From: Aphelidium insulamus
Lineage: Eukaryota; Aphelidiomycota; Aphelidea; Aphelidiaceae
Assembly: GCA_036784855.1 (NCBI GenBank)
Contig: JAZDSV010000055.1
Location: 22,655-86,654 of the forward strand
DNA length: 64,000 nucleotides
Direction of reading: 5' to 3'
Shown: positions 24,916-33,783 of the stretch, piece by piece
Position numbering within the stretch: the first letter of the stretch is position 1
Layout: each line of letters starts with the position of its first letter
Translations under genes and position numbers: made by a program
The notes under the pieces: generated by a model
Told to the model about the DNA's origin: nothing
The model's database searches: none
What the model saw: the letters and a program-made list of their open reading frames with translations, nothing else

Positions 24916-25298
24916 TGTTCGAGCAGTGTTTGGAGCAACGCAACACCTCACTTGTAAATTTGCAGCGCCACTATATGAATGCGCGATGATTGGCTTATTA
25001 CGAACGAAGTGATTGGTGCGCTGAATGAGAAAATGTATTGCGGCTCCCGATTCGGAAAATCGGCAGATTAGGACGGCCAAGATTTCGTAAATACTGCAAA
25101 TATGGCCCACCTACAAGAACTACAGTGATCTAGCATCTAGCTGTTCTATCTCCGCAGACCAGCGAACGGTCTAGCTAGAAGGCACTCCACTTTAACACAG
25201 GCTATGAATCCGCACTTACACAAAAACTTGTTAACGCAATATATAACCATTTATAATATTTATACACATTTATTTACAATGAAACCAATTAAAATACA
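24916..25298. promoter_or_regulatory. Promoter of GH26-like copy 1 and spacer
   Basis: It contains gattgg at 24988-24993 and 25011-25016, which are CCAAT boxes in the direction of the downstream gene, spaced exactly 23 bp. A TATA-like element (actatatgaa) lies at 24970-24979. The rest, to 25298, is AT-rich without coding signal. Confidence 0.5.
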
Positions 25299-26381
25299 TT
25301 ATGAGAACCGGACCAATTTTTTGGAAAATAGTTCAGACAGTCTTCCGCGGGCACGGGAGCTCAGCGAAGGTTCACGACCAAACACACCATAATGCATATC
25401 TTTGCCATAGCCGGGATGATCCATCTCGAGGTAGCAGATACCTTGCAGCTGAGGAAATTGCTTCATAAGTTTCTCATTATACACTTGGTTAAACCAATCC
25501 CACTTTGTATCGATCTCAGCCTTAGTATCCATGCCGTAGGGAGTAGGACGGGATGTTTCGGAGAAGTAGAGTGGTTTCCCCATCTGTTTGCAATACCGCT
25601 CGTAGAATGAGAGCTGCTTGCCATCGCGACCGGCAAAGTTGATCTTATCAGCCACGGTCAATGGTGCCTGATTTGGCTTGCCGTCCTTCCGAGGCGGCAA
25701 ATTTGCTGGCACCTGCGATATGAGCGAGATGGCAACCTCATCCACGTAGTCTTTGCCGGGAAAGTACGCATTAACGTCCGTTTTGGAGTCACGGTTCTGT
25801 AGCATCACGGACCACATCGTCAGTGTGGCGCCGATCACCTTCCCTTTCACACTACGCACAGTTGTGCTGGTTGCGGCGTGAATTGCAGCGGCAATCCCGC
25901 GAAACTTTGACACATAAGCTCCGGGTTCGACTTGGTGTTTGTAATACGTTTTACCTGCCGAATCGCGACCATTGGGCTCGTGCAGTATACGAGCGTGAAT
26001 AGTGATCCCCTTGTCATTCCAGGCCTTCATGCGCTGTGCAATCTGCTTGAATGCTCTATCGCCCAGATCAGACATGGTTGTCGGGTCGTCCATGCCAAGC
26101 TCCAGTGTCAGCATCACTTCTGCGCCGGGCGCGTTCTGCTTGACATCTTTGAGAAAGTTGTCCGGATCGTTGCCCTTGAACCCATCAGGACTCAATTGCA
26201 TGAATCGGTGGTAGATGGCGGCATTACGATTGCCCAGCTCTTTTTTGAAGTTGGAGAAACTCCATGGATTTTTTCCATTGTTGCCGAGATAGGCGCAGAC
26301 AGCAACCTTGCCGTGGACGTAATGTGCAATTAGCAGTACCGAATAGAGAACCAGAGATGCAACCAACCGAATTTGTCTCAT
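25299..26381 (-). CDS. Secreted GH26-like glycoside hydrolase, copy 2
   Basis: A single exon of 360 residues starting at 26381 (MRQIRLVASLVLYSVLLIAH, signal peptide). An upstream in-frame ATG at 26408 would only lengthen the leader. It shares VAVCAYLGNNG, IHARILHEPNG, LTMWSVMLQNRD, YFSETSRPTPYG and LVRFS with the neighbours. Its first 230 residues are nearly the same as copy 3, with which it shares the HEPNGRDSAGKTYYKHQVEP stretch. It differs clearly from copy 3 over ISLISQVPANLPPRKDGKPN and KINFAGRDGKQLSFYERYCK. It is the middle member of the tandem array, and the same extracellular polysaccharide-degrading role is inferred. Confidence 0.75.
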   Translation of the reverse strand: MRQIRLVASLVLYSVLLIAHYVHGKVAVCAYLGNNGKNPWSFSNFKKELGNRNAAIYHRFMQLSPDGFKGNDPDNFLKDVKQNAPGAEVMLTLELGMDDPTTMSDLGDRAFKQIAQRMKAWNDKGITIHARILHEPNGRDSAGKTYYKHQVEPGAYVSKFRGIAAAIHAATSTTVRSVKGKVIGATLTMWSVMLQNRDSKTDVNAYFPGKDYVDEVAISLISQVPANLPPRKDGKPNQAPLTVADKINFAGRDGKQLSFYERYCKQMGKPLYFSETSRPTPYGMDTKAEIDTKWDWFNQVYNEKLMKQFPQLQGICYLEMDHPGYGKDMHYGVFGREPSLSSRARGRLSELFSKKLVRFS

Positions 26382-26930
26382 ACTATTGTTGTCTGTATTA
26401 AGCCACAATTATCAACATCAAACATACACGATGAAGCACTTGCACGTGACTTACATTGCCATTCTATACGGAGCTTGTGATTGGCTGCTTCAACGAGAGG
26501 TGATTGGCTGAACCATGTGGCGGTAAATTAATTGCGTCTTAATGAGCGACTCGCATTTATTCTGTGACTGTGACGCTTGCTTAACGGCAGTGATTTGATA
26601 AGTATTTGATATACGACTGAAACCATGGTTCTTTCCCGTCATTGCCAGCACGCAGTAGTAAAAACAGTAAAAAGAAAGGCTCGCCGACAATGGATATTGC
26701 AGTCGCAGATATTGCAACCGCAAGTTTAACCTCGCTCAATGTTCCACAATCATCAGAAAAGCTGTAGCAAATAGGCAAATTGGACCTACACAATGAGCTC
26801 ACTTTATTTAAGAAGAGTGTGTCGCATTGTAAAGCTTAACAGGAGGCAATTATGTTGTCATTATATCAAGAGTGATTTATTGACGTAACCTTTTATCCGG
26901 TTCCACCGGTTTCCTTTCAACAAATTACGC
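26382..26930. promoter_or_regulatory. Promoter of GH26-like copy 2 and possible gene relic
   Basis: Two copies of gtgattggctg (26477-26487 and 26500-26510) place reversed CCAAT boxes 23 bp apart upstream of copy 2. Further along, minus-strand 26583-26660 reads AGNDGKEPW after a hydrophobic stretch. This resembles the LGNNGKNPW start of the mature GH26-like proteins and may be a decayed fourth copy. Nothing else stands out. Confidence 0.4.
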
Positions 26931-28013
26931 TTACGAGAAGCGCACCAATTTCTTGGCAAGCAGGTCAGAGAGCCTACCACGCGCACGAGAGCTCAGTAAC
27001 TTGTTGCGACCAAACACACCATAATGCATCTCCTTGCCATAGCCGGGATGATCCATCTCGAGGTAGCAGATACCTTGCAGCTGAGGAAATTGCTTCATAA
27101 GTTTCTCATTATACACTTGGTTAAACCAATCCCACTTTGTATCGATCTCAGCCTTAGTATCCATGCCGTAGGGAGTAGGACGGGATGTTTCGGAGAAGTA
27201 GAGCGGTTTGCGCATTTGGTTGCAGTAGCGCTCGTAGAATGTGATCTGTTTGCCGTCTCGGCCGGCAAAGTTGATCTTCTCGGCCACTGTCAGCGGTGGC
27301 TTATTTGGTTTCCCATCCTTGCGCGGCGGCAGCTCGACCGGCACCTGCGACACAAGCGTGATGGCAACCTCATCCACGTAGTCTTTGCCGGGAAAGTACG
27401 CATTAACGTCCGTTTTGGAGTCACGGTCCTGTAGCATCACGGACCACATCGTCAGTGTGGCGCCGATCACTTTCCCTTTCACACTACGCACAGTTGTGCT
27501 GGTTGCGGCGTGAATTGCAGCGGCAATCCCGCGAAACTTTGACACATAAGCTCCGGGTTCGACTTGGTGTTTGTAATACGTTTTACCTGCCGAATCGCGA
27601 CCATTGGGCTCGTGCAGTAGTCGAGCGTGAATAGTGATCCCCTTGTCATTCCAGGCCTTCAAGCGCTGTGCAATCTGCTTGAATGCTCTATCGCCCAGAT
27701 CAGACATGGTTGTCGGGTCGTCCATGCCAAGCTCCAGTGTCAGCATCACTTCTGCGCCGGGCGCGTTCTGCTTTACATCGTTGAGAAAGTTGTCCGGATC
27801 GTTGCCCTTGAACCCATCAGGACTCAGCTGCATGAATCGGTGGTAGATGGCGGCATTGCGGTTGCCGAGCTCTTTTTTGAAGTCGGAAATGCGCCACGGT
27901 TTTTCGCCATTGTTTCCCAGATAGGCGCAAACAGCTACCTTGGCTTGGGCATAGTGTGCCACGAGAAGTAACATACAGAGAACCAGAGATACTGCAAGTT
28001 GTAATTCTACCAT
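26931..28013 (-). CDS. Secreted GH26-like glycoside hydrolase, copy 3 (mosaic)
   Basis: A single exon of 360 residues with signal peptide MVELQLAVSLVLCMLLLVAH. The catalytic landmarks are the same as in copies 1 and 2 (IHARLLHEPNG, LTMWSVMLQDRD, YFSETSRPTPYG). The gene is a patchwork. Most of it follows copy 2 almost base for base, but about 27201-27362 (protein ITLVSQVPVELPPRKDGKPN through YCNQMRKPLYF) matches copy 1 with only a few differences. That pattern is best explained by gene conversion or unequal crossing-over within the array. The start has the paired CCAAT boxes at about 106 and 129 bases upstream. Confidence 0.75.
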   Translation of the reverse strand: MVELQLAVSLVLCMLLLVAHYAQAKVAVCAYLGNNGEKPWRISDFKKELGNRNAAIYHRFMQLSPDGFKGNDPDNFLNDVKQNAPGAEVMLTLELGMDDPTTMSDLGDRAFKQIAQRLKAWNDKGITIHARLLHEPNGRDSAGKTYYKHQVEPGAYVSKFRGIAAAIHAATSTTVRSVKGKVIGATLTMWSVMLQDRDSKTDVNAYFPGKDYVDEVAITLVSQVPVELPPRKDGKPNKPPLTVAEKINFAGRDGKQITFYERYCNQMRKPLYFSETSRPTPYGMDTKAEIDTKWDWFNQVYNEKLMKQFPQLQGICYLEMDHPGYGKEMHYGVFGRNKLLSSRARGRLSDLLAKKLVRFS

Positions 28014-28362
28014 GTTCTTATCACTCTCTCAACAGTCAAATTGTTGTAAGATTACAGTATTTTAGTGAATTGAAGGGTTACACACTTTAGCCGTTTGCCA
28101 TACGCAGTGGCCTAATGTAATTGGTCGGCTAGCTGCTTAATGATTGGTGACATGTCAGTTTGTGACCACTAACAGCTTACGGCAACATTGAATTAGTGCG
28201 GCCGCGACTCTATGTTATTATGGTTCAAATAAAGAGACTGTGGTGATAGAGTTCTATAAACATCTCAAAGTGGAGAAACACATTGAGCGGACACATGTTG
28301 ATGTGAACACTAACGCAAATCAATCTGCAACACTTTGAACTTCTCTTCAGCAATACTTGATA
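28014..28362. promoter_or_regulatory. Promoter of GH26-like copy 3
   Basis: Reversed CCAAT boxes at 28119-28124 (aattgg) and 28142-28147 (gattgg), again 23 bp apart. The remainder is AT-rich and non-coding up to the stop of the histone-fold gene. Confidence 0.45.
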
Positions 28363-28989
28363 TCATGATGATTCTGGCTCCTCTGACAAGGGCATGGGCG
28401 TGTCATCAACTTGTGCGGCGGCGGCACTGTCTACAGCGGCCGGCACGTCTGTTGATATAGTTTCTGACGCTTCGGCCGCCTTAAGCAGCTCGGCTTTTAA
28501 CCGCTTGGCGCTCAGTGTGGTCGGTATGGCGTCGTGCAGAAAGTCAAACTGCTCTACTTCCAGCACGGCATTGGCTGTGGCGTGTGTGAGTGAGTGAGTG
28601 TAAGTAGATGTAGTGCACAATGCTATGCACAGATATACGCAACACGCACAGATATCGCGATACGCAACCGTCTTGCGCTTGTCTCGCTTGGTGTACTGGT
28701 AGGCGTGCCGACACAAGTGCTCCACAAAGATTTCGGTGGCGGCCGTCACGCAGAACACGGCGTCACCACTAACCTTGCCCACCGTCGCATCCTCCTTCAT
28801 TATACGGCGCACGCGGAGTAAGGGCAGAGCAGGACCGCCAGACACTGGTGCTGGAGTCGCTGACGCCGTGTCCTCGGCGACCAAGTTGCCCTGTGTCGAC
28901 AGGTGTTCCCGCGTGGGAGAGGCGCTGGGCGCATGTCTGTCCAAGCCGTCGGTGGCATTGCCAGTGGCGGTTGTGTCCTCGATTGTCAT
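28363..28989 (-). CDS. CHRAC1/Dpb3/POLE4-type histone-fold protein
   Basis: Two exons (28650-28989 and 28363-28574) encode 183 residues. The central histone fold reads LPLLRVRRIMKEDATVGKVS, GDAVFCVTAATEIFVEHL, DKRKTVAYRDI and, across the 75-nt intron, SNAVLEVEQFDFLHDAIP. This arrangement is that of the NF-YC-like subunits CHRAC1 (chromatin-accessibility complex) and POLE4/Dpb3 (DNA polymerase epsilon). The FLHDAIP ending favours the CHRAC1/Dpb3 side. It would pair with a DPB4/POLE3-type partner on DNA. Ser/Thr/Ala-rich, acidic tails flank the fold. The family is clear; the exact orthologue is less so. Confidence 0.75.
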   Translation of the reverse strand: MTIEDTTATGNATDGLDRHAPSASPTREHLSTQGNLVAEDTASATPAPVSGGPALPLLRVRRIMKEDATVGKVSGDAVFCVTAATEIFVEHLCRHAYQYTKRDKRKTVAYRDICACCVYLCIALCTTSTYTHSLTHATANAVLEVEQFDFLHDAIPTTLSAKRLKAELLKAAEASETISTDVPAAVDSAAAAQVDDTPMPLSEEPESS

Positions 28990-29301
28990 ATTGTCTTGAC
29001 ACTATTGTGGTCCCTGTAAATACAGAACATTCTTGGCAATATGTACAAATGCTTGCTCAGCCTGCACATGTAGCTTCCACAATACTTTCTACTACTTCAC
29101 AATACTATTTACTACTACTGTCGCAATACTATGTAGTGTGTACTATGTGTTACTGCTTCCACAATACTGTATATTGCCAGTGGAGGCAACAGCTACATTA
29201 AGACAATCCCACAAAATATTCTATTTCCATCTGTGGCAATGTGGGGGCATTGTATGTGTAAGTGTGACGCGTTACTCGTGCAGTAGAGTGCTTAGAGGAG
29301 A
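28990..29301. other. Intergenic with imperfect CACAATACT repeats
   Basis: From about 29077 to 29170 the motif (t)cacaatact(at)ttactact recurs at least four times with drift (cacaatactttctact, cacaatactatttact, cgcaatactatgtag, cacaatactgtatat). It looks like a decayed minisatellite. No reading frame of coding character was seen. Confidence 0.55.
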
Positions 29302-29865
29302 TTATTTGTAGTCTGCGGCCACGGGCAGCACAGAGTAGGCGGTGGAGCGACGGCGCACCCAGTACAGCACCAGCCCCGCGCCAAACACACTAACTATGGT
29401 ACCAAACGCCACTCCGGCACAGAAGCCATATTGCACTCCCTCAGTCGCAGACAGTGCACCCAGTTGATCATCAGCACGGCCAGACCACCACGCATTGCCA
29501 GTGGCGCAGTCAGGAGGAGTACGCGTGCATGTGCTGTTCAGGCAAATTAGACCTTCGCCGCACTGACCGCTGACCACACACACGTCGTTCTCGCCGCGGT
29601 CACTAATCGGCAGACACGTGTCTTTCCAGCATTGCTCCGACTGGCACTGATATCGAGAATTGCATCGATAAAAGTCGGGAAACTTTTGCCGACATTCACG
29701 TGTACCAGAGTTGCAAAAGTGGGTGTACGGGCAATCATTGTTCTGCGCACATTTATCTACAGCGTCCAGTAGAATATCAGTGCCGTTGGTGGCAGCCAAT
29801 GTAGTCTCAGCCAGTAGGCACGCAGCGGACGCCAATTGCAGCAATGCGCGCGGCGAGAAAAGCAT
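29302..29865 (-). CDS. Cysteine-rich type I membrane protein
   Basis: A single exon of 187 residues. It starts at 29865 with a signal peptide (MLFSPRALLQLASAACLLAE). The ectodomain carries about fourteen cysteines in tight spacing (CAQNNDC, HFCNSGTREC, RCNSRYQC, QCWKDTC, VCVVSGQCGEGLIC, STC). A transmembrane helix (FGTIVSVFGAGLVLYWV) follows, then a short basic cytoplasmic end (RRRSTAYSV). The ligand or role is unknown; the repeat pattern suggests small disulphide modules facing outward. No ATG precedes 29865 in this frame after the upstream stop. Confidence 0.7.
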   Translation of the reverse strand: MLFSPRALLQLASAACLLAETTLAATNGTDILLDAVDKCAQNNDCPYTHFCNSGTRECRQKFPDFYRCNSRYQCQSEQCWKDTCLPISDRGENDVCVVSGQCGEGLICLNSTCTRTPPDCATGNAWWSGRADDQLGALSATEGVQYGFCAGVAFGTIVSVFGAGLVLYWVRRRSTAYSVLPVAADYK

Positions 29866-30035
29866 TTTATGTGAAAAGGGTTGCGCCACATTAGATTAGG
29901 TTTTACACCTCCTATCTTGCACAATGGAGGCTGCGATATGGAGGCTGCGATTTATTGGGTATACATGCCGCTTGCCGCTTACCGGTGATCGAATTACAGG
30001 TAATACCATAAATTAAGTAAGGGCGCTCATGACGC

Positions 30036-30048
30036 GATTGGCCGATCG
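30036..30048 (+). promoter_or_regulatory. CCAAT-type element GATTGGCCGATCG
   Basis: A reversed CCAAT box in an extended context about 75-85 bases upstream of the ATG at 30121. The core ATTGGCCGATC is identical to that upstream of the secreted ankyrin gene (10551-10561, minus strand). The related gattggccgg lies at 38634-38643 upstream of the Sec14 gene. Confidence 0.4.
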
Positions 30049-30120
30049 AACGATGATCCAGCACCTCCTGCGCCATGTAATAGTTATCGACTCGACAAGT
30101 TCCACATTTGCATTCTCATC

Positions 30121-30606
30121 ATGAAACTATTGATAGTTGCAGCGGTGTTTACGATACTCACTATCAGTTGTGGCGCCGTCACAACCGATCGTCGCGCCGC
30201 CACTTCGTCGCAATATCCTGAGCAGCCATTGTCACCCACACGTAACAAATACTTCCGTCCCGCCCGCGATCCTCCGCCCGGGTCCGATCGACAGCTATCA
30301 GATTTGGATGATACGCCGCCGCCCACGGAGCGATTTTGGAACAATCCGAATTCAGCCATGATGCATCCGCGTTCAGCGTTCAAGATGGCAAAACCCGGGA
30401 TTAACAATCAACCGATCAAGAAGCTGCTTCCGTTGACCGAAAAGCCGCGACCGCTCCCACCTCCCGTATTTGCCTGCGAGACAGAGTCGCACACATCAAG
30501 CGCTCCCAAAGCTGGCACTGCGTTTCCTACATCCGAGCTGGGGTCTACCGGTGATGAGGAAATAGTACAACGCCTCCTCGCAAGGATTACGCAAACGAAA
30601 AACTAA
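30121..30606 (+). CDS. Small secreted proline-rich protein
   Basis: A single exon of 161 residues with a signal peptide (MKLLIVAAVFTILTISCGA). The mature part is hydrophilic, rich in Pro, Arg and Asp (RPARDPPPGSDRQ, KLLPLTEKPRPLPPPVFAC), with one cysteine and a short amphipathic end (EEIVQRLLARIT). No domain was recognised. It resembles the gene at 17156 in overall plan (leader, Pro-rich body, short helical end), though not in sequence. Confidence 0.65.
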   Translation: MKLLIVAAVFTILTISCGAVTTDRRAATSSQYPEQPLSPTRNKYFRPARDPPPGSDRQLSDLDDTPPPTERFWNNPNSAMMHPRSAFKMAKPGINNQPIKKLLPLTEKPRPLPPPVFACETESHTSSAPKAGTAFPTSELGSTGDEEIVQRLLARITQTKN

Positions 30607-30938
30607 TCCAAGCGTATATGCGTTCCGGATAATACATAATTTTGCAGCTGATTTAATTTGCACTGCAAAACTATTGTAGTGTACGCTGCCGGTACTTCAT
30701 TGAAAATACAGAGCCTGAATTATGAATATTTGCAATTGATTTTAAAGTTGAGATTATTTATTTAATTCGACCAATCTACTACAGGCAATCTACTATTCAA
30801 TTCAATGCTTCTTCAATCACTCAATCAATCAACCATCAAACGGATGAGCTGCAACAGCCTTGGCGACTGCGCCACCTTCGACCTTGACAGCTGTTGAACG
30901 TCGCGCATCTGGCAATCATTGCTTTTCGTGTGCAACAA
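30607..30938. other. Intergenic, AT-rich
   Basis: Spacer holding the 3' end of one gene and the promoter of the next, with runs such as tttatttaattcg and tcaatcaatcaa. Nothing further was seen. Confidence 0.5.
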
Positions 30939-31667
30939 ATGAGTTACTCCTACGACATCCCTGCCACTCAGGATCCGGCTAACCCTGCCACTGCAACTCC
31001 CGGAGTCACTGCTCCCGGTATTAATGCAGGCGATGCACTGTCTGTCGTCCACGCTGCAGAGGCAGATCGCGAAGAATATGAACGCAGTCTCTTGCACCGT
31101 ATGCACTATAACCCATTGTACTACATAATTTAATAATGGCAGGTGTGGGTCTGGTAACCGCAGCTGAATATTCTGCGTCACGCATTCGTGCGCACGTCAT
31201 TCGCGCTGAGAGTATGTATTTAGTTGCATATCTCGGCTAAATTTGATCACATGCCAGACGCAGCTTTGCTGTACGGCGGCGCGGCAGGCGCTCCGTTATG
31301 GCTTGGCCCTGCTCTCGCCCCGCTGGTCAATGCCATCGCCAATGTTGGCGCATCCATAGATGATATGCGCGGCCGCCAGGAAGCTATGGATCGTCGCCAA
31401 GAAGTTATGGATTGTCGCCAGGAGAATATGGAGCTAGTTCTGCACGCGATCCGCGATGATGTGAAGCTACTACTTGGACTTTATGAACGTCTTGCAGAGA
31501 GTCAGACCCATTTGGAGCTGCATGTCCACGCCATCAATGAGAATGTAGCCATCCTTATTGGTATGAATGAGCAACAAGTTGCAGATAAAGAGCAGCACCG
31601 CCGCATTATGGAGCGTCTGCAAATTATGTTACAAGCAATGAAGCTGCCAGAGGTCAATTGTGACTGA
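30939..31667 (+). CDS. Small coiled-coil protein of unknown function
   Basis: Exons 30939-31098, 31143-31211 and 31258-31667 join in frame to give 212 residues. The N-terminus (MSYSYDIPATQDPANPATAT) is Pro/Ala-rich. A hydrophobic patch (APLWLGPALAPLVNAIANVG) precedes a heptad-like repeat MRGRQEAMDRRQEVMDCRQE, with the unit (M)DxRQEx(M) three times, and a long helix to the end. No signal peptide is present. Multimerisation through the coiled coil is likely; the function is unknown. The splice sites are GT-AG and 44-46 nt long, and the joined codons are consistent. Confidence 0.65.
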
Positions 31668-32235
31668 ACGGCAAATCCTGTTCAATGAAATTACAAATCA
31701 ATATTTAACATTGTGAATGATCACTTACCGGCTCAAAGGCTACATTAGCACAAGTGAGTAATGTCTATCCAAACAGTCTAACACCAACAGAGTGGCAGTA
31801 AATTAAGTTTTATCAGGTTGGGAAGACTAGCTACCAACCACAGAAGATTCTGCCATTTACTGATAGGTAAAATTCTGTTCAGAATCCTGTACATATTTAT
31901 GTCAAACAATTATTTACATTAAAACTCATTGCGCAGGCGCTTCCAAGTATTCAGTCATTAGATGATTTGACTGCACTGCGTGATAATGTGCCAATCCTAC
32001 GCCAGTATTTGCTTGGATATGGCCTAACACTGCCACACAGAATTGCACACTGTTTGCAGATTTTGGCTTGCCATTGGTTATTATGGTCAAGTATAGATTC
32101 AATACTCAATACTCATGCAGTACTCAAAAAAGTTCAATAGCTAGCAATACCAAGAAGCTTCTCAAACCTAGTGAATATATACATATTTAAAACAAATCTT
32201 AAAAATATTTAAAACCACAGCCAACAGGAGTTTAA
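31668..32235. other. Intergenic, AT-rich, no features seen
   Basis: About 570 bases between convergent genes. No coding frame and no clear repeat beyond short runs (attcaatactcaatactcatgc near 32096-32118). Confidence 0.55.
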
Positions 32236-33656
32236 TCACACCAGCACTGTGTCATTGTCGGCAGTGTCATAGCGTGAACGCCACCACTCCACCAGGCGCA
32301 GCATTCCCTGCTGCAACGGCACTCGTGGCCTGTACCCAAGCTCATGCTGTGACTTATTCAGATCAGCAAAGGTGCGGTCCACGTCACCGAGCTGCATGGG
32401 CAGATGTCGAATGTGCGCCTCCCTGCCAACGGCAGCCTCAATAGTGCGTATAAATTGGCGCAGAGTGACTGGTTGACTGTTGCCCAGGTTGTAGACAGAG
32501 TGCAGCGGGGTATCCGAGCGCGGAGACACGTCACTGGAACGGAATAGCTGTGAGTCACATGGTGACGCAAATGGACGTGCAAGCGCAGCCAATATGCCGG
32601 CCACAATATCGTCAACGTAAGTGTAGTCACGAGACGAAGAACCGTCTCCGTACTGGTCGATGGGTATGCCACGCGCTATCCGGTCCACAAACTTGAATGG
32701 TGCCATATCGGGGCGGCCACGCGGTCCATATACGGTGAAGAAGCGCAGTCCAGTCAGAGGTAACTTGTACATGGAGGAATATGCGGCGGCCATGGCTTCG
32801 CAGGCCTGTCCAGTAAGTTCATGCACGCATAGAACACATATCAGATATTTACCTTCTTGGTGGCGGCGTATGGAGATACGACGTTGTCAGTGAGATCAGA
32901 CTCGCTGAATGGCACCTTCTTGTTGGCACCATACACGGACGATGACGAGGCGTAGACCACATGACGCACACCGTGCTTGTGTGCCAAGTCAAATATGACA
33001 GTAGAAGCCAGAACATTTGATCGCACATAAACATCTGCGACATTAAATATAAGCATATTGTAGCATATTGCACAATAAATCATACCAGGATCGTCAATGC
33101 TGGCACGTACACCAGCACGCGCCGCCAAGTGAACAATGCCAGAGATGCGCTCCGTAGAAATCACGGCATCCATAAAGTCACGGTCGGCAATGTCGCCGCG
33201 GTAGAATTTAAATACGCTCTCGATGGACTCATCAGCAGCGCTGTCGCCATCGCAACTGGGCGGCATGCAGCAGATATCACGTGCAACTGATCGCAGCAGT
33301 GCCAGATTCTCCAGCTTGATATTGACGTCATAGTAATCATTGAGCTCGTCCACAACGACAACGCGGTGGCCGCGCACCAGCAACGCGTGCGCCGTGTGCG
33401 ACCCAATAAATCCAGCCCCACCCGTGACCAGCACGGTGGGAAACAGGTGCAGCAAGTTGGCGGCGGCGATGGCATCAATGGTTTCGCTGTCAATGTTGTT
33501 GTGCTTGTTTTCAACACTGGTGGCCAGTGGTGATGGCGTCGGTGGCGATGGCGGCGGCGTGACACAGCAGCCGCGACTGGAATCAATCTCGGCCAGGCAG
33601 GATGCGCAGCACTGCACGGCAGTCGAAGCAGCAGTGGCGGTGGCGTGAGGAGACAT
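32236..33656 (-). CDS. UDP-glucuronate 4-epimerase-like NAD-dependent epimerase
   Basis: Exons 33086-33656, 32853-33034 and 32236-32805 encode 440 residues. About 75 disordered residues precede VLVTGGAGFIGSHTAHALL (NAD-binding GxxGxxG), HRVVVVDELNDYYD and YRGDIADRD. Then come IVHLAARAGVRASID, VYASSSSVYG, and SPYAATKK with the catalytic Tyr-x3-Lys. C-terminal signatures are LRFFTVYGPRGRPDMA, YGDGSSSRDYTYVDDIV and FADLNKSQHELGYRP. RAGVR and GPRGRPDMA are typical of UDP-glucuronate/UDP-galacturonate 4-epimerases rather than UDP-glucose epimerase. There is no membrane anchor. The product would feed extracellular or cell-wall polysaccharide synthesis. A reversed CCAAT box lies at about 33734. Confidence 0.85.
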
Positions 33657-33783
33657 TGTATGCGAAGGAAACTGTCTATAAGAAAGTAGGAAAGCTGCCG
33701 CTTTTATATCTTTCGCATATTTCATTCGCGTCAGCCAATCGCGCATATCGGCTGACGTCAGAGCACGCGATTATCGTGCTTAA

